Assembly (NCBI GenBank): GCA_000719695.1
Contig: JOHN01000029.1
Span: 116,280 to 180,279, forward strand
Reading direction: 5' to 3'
Origin: Streptomyces sp. NRRL F-6131
GTDB lineage: Bacteria > Actinomycetota > Actinomycetes > Streptomycetales > Streptomycetaceae
DNA: 64,000 nt
The notes beneath the pieces were generated by a model. That model did no database searches and had not been told where the DNA came from. It saw nothing but the letters and a program-made list of their open reading frames with translations. Shown piece after piece: positions 24,788 to 32,223 of this stretch (its first letter is position 1; every line of letters begins with the position of its first letter). Made by a program: the position numbers and the translations under genes.

Positions 24788-25918
24788 TCAGTCGTCCTCG
24801 GGCTCGGGGACGTACGGGCGCAGCTCCAGTCGCCACGGGTCGGTCGGCTTGCTCGGACTCAGCTCCAGCAGGCCGGCCCTCGGGACCAGGAAGGTGCGCA
24901 GTGCCTCGCCCTGCCCGTAGGCGGCCAGTGTCAGGTGCCCGGGCAGGCCGTTCGGCACCGGGCAGCCGCATTCCTCGAAGAGATCGGGTGCCCGACCGCA
25001 GCCGCAGACGAACCTCGCGGACCAGTTGGAGGACTTGACGTGGGCGACGCAGTGGACGGGCGCGTCCGGACGGACGGCGAGCACGGTGGCGCCGCTGCCC
25101 TCCAGGGATCCGGTCAACTCGTCGATCTCGGCGGGTGTGTACAGCTGGACGGACCACTCGCCCGGGCCGGTGGACTCCACGCAGAGGTGGGTGACGTCGC
25201 GGGTCAACACGGTGCGGACACCCGTCCGCCCTTCGGAGGAGGAGGCGTGGATGAGGGAGGAGTGCGTCTCGATGCGGTCGGGCGTCCTCGTCAGGGGTTT
25301 GATCATGATGAAGCGCTCGGTCGAGACCTCGATCTGGGCCACGACCACGGGCGCGTCCTCCGGCCATTCGACGGGGAACTCGAACTCGCCGTCCTCCTCG
25401 TCGCCGCACCGCCCCGAGTAGTGGAACCGCTCGCCGTTCCGCGGCCGGGGCACCGGTCCGCGGGAGTCCCGGGGGCCGGACGCGGGGCGCAGCCGGGGCA
25501 GCCCGTCGTCGACGGGCACGACCACCACGGGGCCCGACGGTGGATCCGCGACGTCCGCCACCTCGACGGCGCTCTCGCCGTCCTCGTCCGGGTCCGGGGC
25601 CGGATCCTCGCGGTCCTCGCTCTCCGAACCGTCGGAGACGTCCTCCGGGGGCAGGGCCTCCGCCGACGGCTGCTCGTCCACCGCGGGTGAATCCGGTGAA
25701 TCCGGTGCGACCGGTGAAGCCGGTGCGACCGGTGCGACCGACGTGACCGGCGCGGCGTCGTCGTCGGCGGCGGCACGGGTGGCCGCGGCCTCGGCCGCCA
25801 CCTCAGCCGCTGCCGCCGAACGGGCGGCGCGCCGGGCGGCCGTGAGCGCCTGGCGCCACATGACCGCGGCCGTGACCAGGCAGCCCAGCGCGAATCCCAC
25901 CAGCAGTCCTACGGCCAC
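24788..25918 (-). CDS. Membrane-anchored acidic protein, unknown
   Basis: I chose the GTG at 25918 (AGGGGGGCG seven bases upstream). It gives 376 residues: one N-terminal transmembrane helix (2-21), an Ala/Arg coiled-coil-like segment (22-50), a long acidic Pro/Ser/Asp linker (about 50-130, with SPVAP repeats), and a globular C-terminal domain of about 200 residues. The domain has a CGCGRAPDLFEECGC cluster that could bind metal or form disulfides. The topology places that domain on one face of the membrane, probably outside. It lies 203 bases upstream of the CHAT/NB-ARC gene on the same strand, so the pair may be a unit, with this protein as the membrane sensor. I do not recognise its domain. 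Confidence 0.7.
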   Translation of the reverse strand: MAVGLLVGFALGCLVTAAVMWRQALTAARRAARSAAAAEVAAEAAATRAAADDDAAPVTSVAPVAPASPVAPDSPDSPAVDEQPSAEALPPEDVSDGSESEDREDPAPDPDEDGESAVEVADVADPPSGPVVVVPVDDGLPRLRPASGPRDSRGPVPRPRNGERFHYSGRCGDEEDGEFEFPVEWPEDAPVVVAQIEVSTERFIMIKPLTRTPDRIETHSSLIHASSSEGRTGVRTVLTRDVTHLCVESTGPGEWSVQLYTPAEIDELTGSLEGSGATVLAVRPDAPVHCVAHVKSSNWSARFVCGCGRAPDLFEECGCPVPNGLPGHLTLAAYGQGEALRTFLVPRAGLLELSPSKPTDPWRLELRPYVPEPEDD

Positions 25919-26456
25919 GCGCGACGCCCCCCTGGCTCCGAACGATTCCCCGACCGAGACTACGCGCGCCGCACGGGCCCAACCATGCCCCGGGCGAAGG
26001 GAATCGGAGCGAGCCGCCTGCTCGCCGTCCGGCCCCTCGCTCCGCCCCTCGCGCTGCCCCCTCACCGCCCGCACCGCCGTCCGACCGCACACCGGGAGGC
26101 CTCGACCGGGCAGCCGCCGTGCCCCATGGGGCAGACCGAACGTTCCGTTGGGTCCCTCCACCCCCTGCCGTGCCCCCGACCGGAACGGCCCGTTCACCTG
26201 GTCGCCACCGTCCGGCCGTGGCCCTGACCAGCGCTGGCGCGCTCGCGTCAACGACGGCCGGGGTCGTGGAGGGAGGGTCAAACCGACCGGACCGTCCGTC
26301 CTTCGAGTGATCTGCGTCACACTTGACCGTGAATTGCGGCTGGGATTCACTCGTTGCGGCGGGGGGAAGCGGAACCCGAAATTCGGCGGAGTTCTCTCCG
26401 CGAACCACCGTCAGGTTGTTGTCCGTCATTGTTTTCGCAGACATGGAGGTGCTGTC
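25919..26456. other. Divergent intergenic region upstream of RiPP precursor
   Basis: These 538 bases hold no convincing gene. The left half (25919-26270) is GC-rich and would carry the promoter of the acidic membrane protein. The right half is clearly more AT-rich than its surroundings (26290-26456), as expected of a regulated promoter and leader for the peptide gene at 26457. Confidence 0.6.
26323..26351 (+). promoter_or_regulatory. Candidate promoter of the 25-aa RiPP precursor
   Basis: TTGACC (26323-26328) and TTCACT (26346-26351) are separated by 17 bases, close to vegetative sigma consensus. This leaves an untranslated leader of about 100 bases before the precursor ATG. Confidence 0.5.
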
Positions 26457-26534
26457 ATGAAGCTCGTTCACTTCGTGAAGAAGGTCATGCCGGAGAAGAG
26501 CCTGAAGGCCTACGCCTGGTACGGCTGGATCTAG
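26457..26534 (+). CDS. Atropopeptide-type RiPP precursor, core AWYGWI
   Basis: The ATG at 26457 has GGAGGT six bases upstream. The 25-residue peptide begins MKLVHFVKKVMPEKSLK and ends AYAWYGWI. The last six residues (20-25) are the likely core. The aromatic AWYxW pattern after a KSLK-containing leader, followed by a P450 gene, is the layout of tryptorubin-type atropopeptides, whose known core is AWYIWY. Compared with that, position 4 is Gly not Ile and position 6 is Ile not Tyr, so one crosslinkable aromatic is missing. It would be oxidatively crosslinked by the P450 at 26671 and then freed by a general protease. It is too short for usual annotation. The assignment to this family is from remembered literature plus context. 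Confidence 0.85.
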   Translation: MKLVHFVKKVMPEKSLKAYAWYGWI

Positions 26535-26559
26535 TTCCGGCGGTCCGCACGTCGGACGT

Positions 26560-26594
26560 GTGCCCGGCGAGTGCCACCCGGACTCGCCGGGCAC
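26560..26594 (+). terminator. Intercistronic hairpin between RiPP precursor and P450
   Basis: A perfect 13-bp stem (GTGCCCGGCGAGT at 26560-26572, complement at 26582-26594) with a 9-base loop lies in the 136-base gap. It probably acts as an attenuator favouring precursor mRNA, as at the lanA-lanL junction. Confidence 0.7.
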
Positions 26595-26670
26595 GGCCCG
26601 TTCACCGTGCGTGGGTCGCTCACCGTGAGCGGGCCCCCGTCACCACAGCCGCCCACCCTTGGAGTCACGG

Positions 26671-27717
26671 ATGGTCATGTCCAGCACCGGGCGGAGTGCC
26701 CGCGTCACCGTCTTCGCGCCGCGGATCGACGAACTCCTGAACAAGTACCGAGGTCAGGACCTGTTCCGTCTGGAGGCGGACACCGTCGGAGTGGCGGGCG
26801 TCGACCTCATGGACGCGCTGCTGCGCAGCAGGCCGGCCAACGCCGAGGAGCGCCCGACCTTCAAGCCCGTGCGGGGACGACTGGTCACCCGGCCCGACGC
26901 GGCGGCGCTGATGCAGGCGGTGTCCGCCGACGTCCGGACGGCGCTGAAGAAGCCGTTGGACGACGGCGCGGATCTCGCCGGGAAATGGCCGAACGCTCCG
27001 CACGTGTATTTGCGGGACCTGGTCTTCGGGAAGGAGAGTTTCCGATTCCGGGTCCTCGTCGACCGCCGCCTCGAACTCACCCCCAAATTGACCTGGATGG
27101 CCGTCACCTCCGGTACGGCGATGCTCGGAAAACCGGGTACCCGGATTCCGCTGTCCAATCTGGCGGCCCGGGTGCTGGACGCCGAGACCTATGAGGACCG
27201 TCGCTACGCGATGTACCTCTACCGGCGCGTCGCGGGGCCGATCTGCTTCACCGTGGCGGCGCTCGTGACCAATGCCGTCTGGCTCGGGGCGCCGTTCGAC
27301 GACGACGTGCCGAACCGGGACATCCTGCTGGAGGCACTGCGGCTGCTGCCGCCGTCCTGGAACATCCTGCGGGTCGCCTCCCCGGAGTTCGGCGCGGTCG
27401 ACGGGCGGATCGGCCCCGAGGACGACCTCCTCGTCCTGCCGTTGCTCAGCCACCGCGACCCCCGGCTCTGGGACGACCCTGAGGCCTTCCGCCCGGAGCG
27501 CTGGAAGGGGCTGGACCCCGACAACCAGCCCGGCTACCTGCCCTTCGGGCACGCCAACGAGCGTTGCTGGGGGCGGCACATGGTGATGCCGCTGGCCGAG
27601 CGGATCCTCGACATCGTCCGCCGGGACGGACTGGTGGTGGACCCGGACCAGCGGGTCGGGAAGGTGGAGCTCGACGGCCTGCTGGAGGTCGCCGGCGTCC
27701 GCATGGTCCGCCGCTGA
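26671..27717 (+). CDS. Atypical cytochrome P450, RiPP-crosslinking candidate
   Basis: The ATG at 26671 is six bases from GGAG and gives 348 residues, about 50 fewer than normal bacterial P450s. The ExxR pair is in EALR (221-224), the PERW box at 275-278, and the heme thiolate Cys299 in FGHANERCWG. The helix I oxygen-activation motif (A/G)GxDT is not found; the matching region reads CFTVAALVTNAVW. No ferredoxin or reductase gene is adjacent. Coupling to the 25-residue precursor suggests it forms C-C and C-N bonds between Trp and Tyr side chains, as the P450 of tryptorubin does. I am sure it is a P450; the peptide substrate is strong inference. Confidence 0.88.
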   Translation: MVMSSTGRSARVTVFAPRIDELLNKYRGQDLFRLEADTVGVAGVDLMDALLRSRPANAEERPTFKPVRGRLVTRPDAAALMQAVSADVRTALKKPLDDGADLAGKWPNAPHVYLRDLVFGKESFRFRVLVDRRLELTPKLTWMAVTSGTAMLGKPGTRIPLSNLAARVLDAETYEDRRYAMYLYRRVAGPICFTVAALVTNAVWLGAPFDDDVPNRDILLEALRLLPPSWNILRVASPEFGAVDGRIGPEDDLLVLPLLSHRDPRLWDDPEAFRPERWKGLDPDNQPGYLPFGHANERCWGRHMVMPLAERILDIVRRDGLVVDPDQRVGKVELDGLLEVAGVRMVRR

Positions 27718-27904
27718 CCCGCTGACCCGCCGCCGGTCGGAGGGTCACCGGCCGGCGGGCGACGCAGCGTACGGCCCGCCGCACCCCGGCCGCTGCCGAG
27801 CACGAGTACGACGGCCCGGCACCTCCGCCGGGCGCTCGTCCATCGGTACGGTCACGCCCGGAGGCCGGGCCCCGACGCCGCCCGGCCGCCTACGCTGAAT
27901 CGTC

Positions 27905-28084
27905 ATGCGCCTGACATTCCGGAAGCGCGCCGCGCGCGCCGTGCTGCCCGTCCTCACCGCCGGTCCGCTCCTCGCGGCCGTGAACGTCGACTTCTCCTCG
28001 TACGTGTACGACGAGTACGAGGGCGGCGCCGCGACCAACGAGGGTCTCACCGGCGTTCACGGCAGCGACGTGCCCTGCGCCTGA
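27905..28084 (+). CDS. Small exported peptide (59 aa), unknown
   Basis: The ATG at 27905 starts MRLTFRKRAARAVLPV, a basic n-region followed by a hydrophobic core (LPVLTAGPLLAAV). A 32-residue Tyr/Asp/Gly-rich tail follows (YVYDEYEGG) and ends VPCA with a single Cys. It resembles a signal peptide plus short mature peptide. There is no Shine-Dalgarno; TACGCT lies 8-9 bases upstream of the ATG, so a leaderless mRNA is possible. It could be a small secreted signal or another RiPP-like substrate of the P450 locus upstream, but nothing shows a modification motif. The start at 27905 is the only sensible one. Confidence 0.5.
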   Translation: MRLTFRKRAARAVLPVLTAGPLLAAVNVDFSSYVYDEYEGGAATNEGLTGVHGSDVPCA

Positions 28085-28108
28085 CGACTGACGCCTGACG
28101 ACTGACGC
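28081..28108. repeat. 14-bp tandem repeat
   Basis: CTGACGACTGACGC occurs twice in a row over and after the stop of the small peptide gene. Confidence 0.7.
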
Positions 28109-28170
28109 CTGAGCCGGCAGGCCGGACCGGGCACCGGCCTGCCCGCGTCCGACCTGCTCCGGAACGAGCT

Positions 28171-28830
28171 TCAGGACGCGTGCTGCGTCAGCCCCGCCCG
28201 GACGGCGACCTCCAGTGCCGGCTCGAAGCGCAGCTCCTCCCGGTCGTCGTCCCCGGCGCCGGCCGCCGCGAGCAGCTCGGCCACGGCGGCGGCATCGACC
28301 GTACGGTCCTCGGCGCGGCGCAGGAAGCGCAGGAGGGCCGCGGTGAACGCCGGCTCGTCCGCGCGCAGCACCCAGGCCGTGCTCGCCGCCTCGCTGAGGA
28401 ACTCCTGCTCCGAGCCGAGCCAGGGCGCCGCGGAGGCCAGGCCGTCCTCGATCAGCGCGTCCGGGTACGGGATGCGGTGCCACGCGTCGTCCTGCCACCA
28501 GTAGAGGAAGCCGAAGAGGTTGCCCTCGGCGTCCTCGCGCAGCTGCTCCCAGGGCAGCCACTCGGGACCACCCGCCAGGAAGTCGATCTGGCGGTCGTCG
28601 ACGTGGGTGTGACTGCCGTCGGCGTCCTGGCCGCAGAAGACCGCGTGGCCGTCGTCGAGCAGGGTGAGGCGCCACCAGTAGGACCCGCCGCCGTTCTCGC
28701 TCCACACGCCCTGCTCGTCCAGCCAGTGCTCGCGATTGCCCTGCGCGGCGTCCAGCAGGGCGAACACCACCGCGCGCGGCCACACCTGCTCGGCGCGGTC
28801 GAGGTCCTCGGGTCGGCTCGGCCTGTGCAT
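28171..28830 (-). CDS. Conserved-looking hypothetical protein (219 aa)
   Basis: The ATG at 28830 has GGAGGGAA upstream. The protein is soluble, acidic and rich in Trp (WPRAV, YWWRL, YWWQDDAW). It has a beta-rich first half resembling SMI1/KNR4-type or immunity-like domains (WDEQGVW, FGFLYWWQD) and a helical C-terminal half (FLSEAASTAW, FLRRAEDRTVDAAAV). I recognise no catalytic motif and cannot name the family with confidence. It is divergent from the glutaminase gene, sharing a gap of 108 bases. Confidence 0.65.
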   Translation of the reverse strand: MHRPSRPEDLDRAEQVWPRAVVFALLDAAQGNREHWLDEQGVWSENGGGSYWWRLTLLDDGHAVFCGQDADGSHTHVDDRQIDFLAGGPEWLPWEQLREDAEGNLFGFLYWWQDDAWHRIPYPDALIEDGLASAAPWLGSEQEFLSEAASTAWVLRADEPAFTAALLRFLRRAEDRTVDAAAVAELLAAAGAGDDDREELRFEPALEVAVRAGLTQHAS

Positions 28831-28938
28831 GATCGTCTGTTCCCTCCGTCGGATGGCGGACAGCCTGTCACAGCCCCCCGACACCCCGGGCGGGCCCCCG
28901 CCCGCGGCCCGCGCGCCCCGGGCCACGACAATGGCGCC

Positions 28939-29907
28939 GTGAACGACACGAACACCCCGAACACCCCGAACAGCACGGACGCCGTGGACGACGGCATCGA
29001 CTACCGGGCCCTCGTGCACGACGCCATGGCGGCGGCCGTGCGCTCGCCGCTGCGCGGCCGGGTGGCCGACTACATCCCGGCCCTCGCCGAGGCGGACCCG
29101 TCGGCGTTCGGCATGGCGATCGCGACCGTGGACGGCCGGGTGTTCGGCGCGGGGGACTGGCGGCAGCCGTTCTCCGTCCAGTCGGTGTCGAAGCTGTTCA
29201 CCCTCGCCCTGGCGCTGGCCGAGGGCGGCGACGGCCTGTGGAGCGGGGTGGGCCGCGAGCCCTCCGGCAATCCGTTCAACTCCCTCGTCCAGCTGGAGTC
29301 GGAGCACGGGATCCCGCGCAACCCCTTCATCAACGCCGGCGCCCTCGTGGTGACCGACCGCCTGCTGGAGCTCACCGGGGACGCGGTGGGCGCGGTCCTG
29401 GACTTCCTGCGCGCGGAGTCCGGCGACCCGGCCGTGGCCGTGGACCGCGCGGTCGCCGCCTCGGAGGCCGAGCACGGCCACCGCAGCGCCGCCATGGCGC
29501 ACTTCATGGCCAGTTACGGCAACCTGCGCAACCCGGTCGAGGACGTCCTCGCCCACTACTACGCGCACTGCGCGATCGAGGTGAGCTGCCGCGACCTGGC
29601 CCTGGCCGGCCTCTTCCTCGCCCGCCACGGCGTGCGGGCCGACGGTTCGCGCCTGCTGTCGCGCAGCGAGGCCAAGCGGATCAATGCCGTACTGCTCACC
29701 TGCGGCACCTACGACGCGGCGGGCGAGTTCGCCTACCGGGTGGGCCTGCCCGGCAAGAGCGGCGTCGGCGGCGGTGTCCTCGCGGTGCTGCCCGGCCGGG
29801 GCGCGGTCTGCACCTGGAGCCCCGGCCTGGACGCGGCCGGCAACTCGGTGCTCGGCGTCGCCGCCCTGGACGCCCTGACGACGGCCACCGGCTGGTCCGT
29901 CTTCTGA
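28939..29907 (+). CDS. glsA: Glutaminase
   Basis: The 322-residue enzyme hydrolyses glutamine to glutamate and ammonia in the cytoplasm. It has the serine-dependent glutaminase signatures: QSVSKLF (SxxK nucleophile and base), EPSGNPFNS, NPFINAGA, YGNLRNPVEDVLAHY, and CGTYDAAGEFAYRVGLPGKSGVGGG near the end. The start is GTG 28939 (VNDTNTPN), the only in-frame start with a normal length. An N-terminal run of Asn/Thr/Pro repeats (TPNTPNST) is probably disordered. There is no Shine-Dalgarno; GACAAT lies just upstream, so it may be leaderless. It stands alone. Confidence 0.93.
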   Translation: MNDTNTPNTPNSTDAVDDGIDYRALVHDAMAAAVRSPLRGRVADYIPALAEADPSAFGMAIATVDGRVFGAGDWRQPFSVQSVSKLFTLALALAEGGDGLWSGVGREPSGNPFNSLVQLESEHGIPRNPFINAGALVVTDRLLELTGDAVGAVLDFLRAESGDPAVAVDRAVAASEAEHGHRSAAMAHFMASYGNLRNPVEDVLAHYYAHCAIEVSCRDLALAGLFLARHGVRADGSRLLSRSEAKRINAVLLTCGTYDAAGEFAYRVGLPGKSGVGGGVLAVLPGRGAVCTWSPGLDAAGNSVLGVAALDALTTATGWSVF

Positions 29908-30116
29908 CGCTCGACGCGCTGGGGCGCGCACATCCCCATAAAAGGTGCGAAGCAGCCCGAACGATGCGCGCCGGGTGACGGTCGGGCAGCTGACGGTCAC
30001 CCATTTGTTATGTCCCCTTCACCGATCCGACGACCGGCCCGGTCATGCTCTGCACCGGCGGAGCCACCGCCGAAGGCGCGCCGGCCCGCAGGCGCACTGA
30101 CAAGGGGACAGACACC

Positions 30117-31184
30117 GTGACCGTCCGCCGTACCCTCATCGGCACCCTCACCGTCGGCCTGTTCGCCGCGGCCGCCGCCCTCCTGCCGCTCGGCTCCGCC
30201 GCGCAGGCCGACGCCGGCAGCTCCGGTGAGCTGCCGTTCGGCTCCGCGACCACCGTCGGCCTGCACAACACCTACGACCCGGCCGCCTTCGGCTACCTCG
30301 CCCAGGGCCTGGACACCGGCACCGGCATGATCGAGCTGGACGCCTGGCCGAACATCGTCACCAAGGAGTGGAAGGTCAGCCACTCCAACCCGCTGGGCAA
30401 CGCCAACAACTGCGTCAGCGCCACCACGCCCGCCCAGCTCTACACCGGCAGCGGCAACAAGAACCTGGAGACCTGCCTGGACGACGTCCGGGTCTGGCTC
30501 GCCGCCCACCCCGGCGCGGGCCCGCTGGTGATCAAGCTGGAGCTCAAGCCGGGCTTCTCCGGGAACCGCGGCATGGGCCCCGCCCAGCTCGACGCGCTGA
30601 TCGCCGCCCACCTCGGCTCTGCCGCGCTGCGCCCGGCCGAGCTGCTCGCCAAGCCCGGCGGCGGCAGCTACCCGAGCCTGGACGACGCGGTCCGCGCGGG
30701 CAACTGGCCGACCCGGGCGGCGCTCGCCGGCCGCGCCCTGGTCTACGTGATCCCCGGGACCGTCGAGCTCGACAACCCCTTCGACACCCTGCACACCGAC
30801 GTCGAGTACGGCCGCCACCTGCGCGACCTGGCCGCGGCCGGCCGGATCGGCGAGGCCCGGATGTTCCCGACCGTCCTCGGCGCGGCGGCCGGCGACCCGC
30901 GCACCCGGTACAGCGAGACCTCGATCCGCCCCTGGTTCGTGGTCTTCGACGGTGACGCCGCCACCTACCTGAACGGCATCGACACCTCCTGGTACGCCAC
31001 CAACCACTACCTGCTGACGATGACCGACGCCCACAACGTCGCCCCGGCGATCAGCGGCACCGACCCCACCGCCGACCAGGCCCGCGCCCGCACCGAGCAG
31101 CTCGCCCGCGCCCACGCGAGCGTCGTCTCCAGCGACTGGCGCAAGCTCCCCGCCGTCCAGTCCCTGGTCCTGCCCCGCGGCTGA
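30117..31184 (+). CDS. Secreted phosphatidylinositol-specific phospholipase C-like enzyme (Ca-dependent type)
   Basis: The GTG at 30117 follows AAGGGG with 9-base spacing and starts a twin-Arg-containing signal peptide (TVRRTLIGT, then a hydrophobic stretch, cleavage near ADAGSS). The 355-residue protein has the PI-PLC X-box layout: His50 in TTVGLHNTYD, the metal/acid cluster MIELDAWPN at 71-79, and His89 in WKVSHS. A TIM-barrel body follows, with LVIKLELKPG and a MTDAHN motif. This matches the actinobacterial Ca-dependent PI-PLC group (PF16670-like). It would cleave inositol phospholipids outside the cell. Four cysteines in the mature part could form two disulfides. Confidence 0.85.
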   Translation: MTVRRTLIGTLTVGLFAAAAALLPLGSAAQADAGSSGELPFGSATTVGLHNTYDPAAFGYLAQGLDTGTGMIELDAWPNIVTKEWKVSHSNPLGNANNCVSATTPAQLYTGSGNKNLETCLDDVRVWLAAHPGAGPLVIKLELKPGFSGNRGMGPAQLDALIAAHLGSAALRPAELLAKPGGGSYPSLDDAVRAGNWPTRAALAGRALVYVIPGTVELDNPFDTLHTDVEYGRHLRDLAAAGRIGEARMFPTVLGAAAGDPRTRYSETSIRPWFVVFDGDAATYLNGIDTSWYATNHYLLTMTDAHNVAPAISGTDPTADQARARTEQLARAHASVVSSDWRKLPAVQSLVLPRG

Positions 31185-31212
31185 CCCGCCACGGGTCCCA
31201 CGGCTCCGGTGC

Positions 31213-32223
31213 TCAGGCGCCGCGGGCCGCGTCGAGCTCGTCCTGCCAGGCGGGGCCGGTGAAAGCCGTGCCGTACAGGGCGGCGCAGCTGCGCAGGTGC
31301 TCGGCGTACGCGGCGCGCAGCCGGCGGGCGTAGTGGCCGCACAGTGGGGGTGCCGGGATGCCGGCGGCGTCGGCGTCCACGACGGCGGAGGCCAGGATCG
31401 CCGTGCGCAGGGCCTGGGCGGTGCCGGTGCCGCTGAGCGGGTCGAAGCGGATCGCGCCCGCCCCCACGGTCAGCCGGCCGTGCGGCCGCGCCGGGGTGGG
31501 GGCGAGCGCGGGGGCGGGATGCAGCCGCGGGGCGGCCGCGACGGCGGCGGCGGACCGGGGCGGCCGGCCCAGTGCGGCCCCGAGCGGGGAGTCGGCGAGG
31601 ATCCGTCCGAGCAGGGCGGCGGGGTCCCGGGCCGGACCGGGCACCATCGCCTGGACCAGGCAGTCGCCCGCGCCCAGCGGGGTGAGCTGGAGCCAGCCGA
31701 GGTCGGTGGTGGCCAGGACGGCCGTCGCGGCGTCCTCGCCGGGCCGCAGGGTGGCGGTGCCGACGAGCAGATGGCGCCGCCCCGCCTGCCGCAGGTGGCC
31801 CGCCGGCGCCGGTTCCGCCCCGGTCCGGGCGGTGATGGTCCACCGGCCGGGGCCGTCCGGGGCGGGGAGCGGTCCCAGCCGTGCGCGCATCCGGTGGGCC
31901 AGCACCGCGCCGTCCACCACCCACGCGGGCTGGGCGAACCGGGCCGCCGGGGCGTGCGCGCCCCAGCGCACCCGGCGGTGGGTCAGCCGGGGCGCGTCGT
32001 CGACGAGTCCCCCGCCCCACAGCGACCGGAGCAGGTCCAGGGTGGGCGCGGTGAGCAGCAGCGGTCGCGGTCCGGCGTCCGGGGCGGCGGGCGTCAGCCG
32101 TACGGGGTGTCCGCGTCCGGCCAGCAGCCGGGCGCAGGTCAGCTCGGCGAGCCCGGAGCCGGCGACGGTGACACCGGACGCCGCTCCCGTCGGCACACCG
32201 CCCCGGACGCCGGACGGACTCAC
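31213..32223 (-). CDS. FAD-dependent oxidoreductase, LodB/QhpG-like maturation candidate
   Basis: The GTG at 32223 overlaps the TGA of the upstream gene by 4 bases (GTGA), so it is translationally coupled. The 336-residue protein opens with a Rossmann strand and dinucleotide loop (GVTVAGSGLAELTCA, residues 17-31, GxG present but the third Gly replaced by Glu). The body is shaped like the halogenase/monooxygenase flavoprotein group, with an RFDPLSGTGTAQALRTA flavin-binding motif near residue 250. LodB and QhpG flavoproteins of this class hydroxylate the tryptophan that becomes the CTQ quinone. Its position as last gene of the rSAM-LodA-like unit supports that role, by inference. Confidence 0.75.
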   Translation of the reverse strand: MSPSGVRGGVPTGAASGVTVAGSGLAELTCARLLAGRGHPVRLTPAAPDAGPRPLLLTAPTLDLLRSLWGGGLVDDAPRLTHRRVRWGAHAPAARFAQPAWVVDGAVLAHRMRARLGPLPAPDGPGRWTITARTGAEPAPAGHLRQAGRRHLLVGTATLRPGEDAATAVLATTDLGWLQLTPLGAGDCLVQAMVPGPARDPAALLGRILADSPLGAALGRPPRSAAAVAAAPRLHPAPALAPTPARPHGRLTVGAGAIRFDPLSGTGTAQALRTAILASAVVDADAAGIPAPPLCGHYARRLRAAYAEHLRSCAALYGTAFTGPAWQDELDAARGA

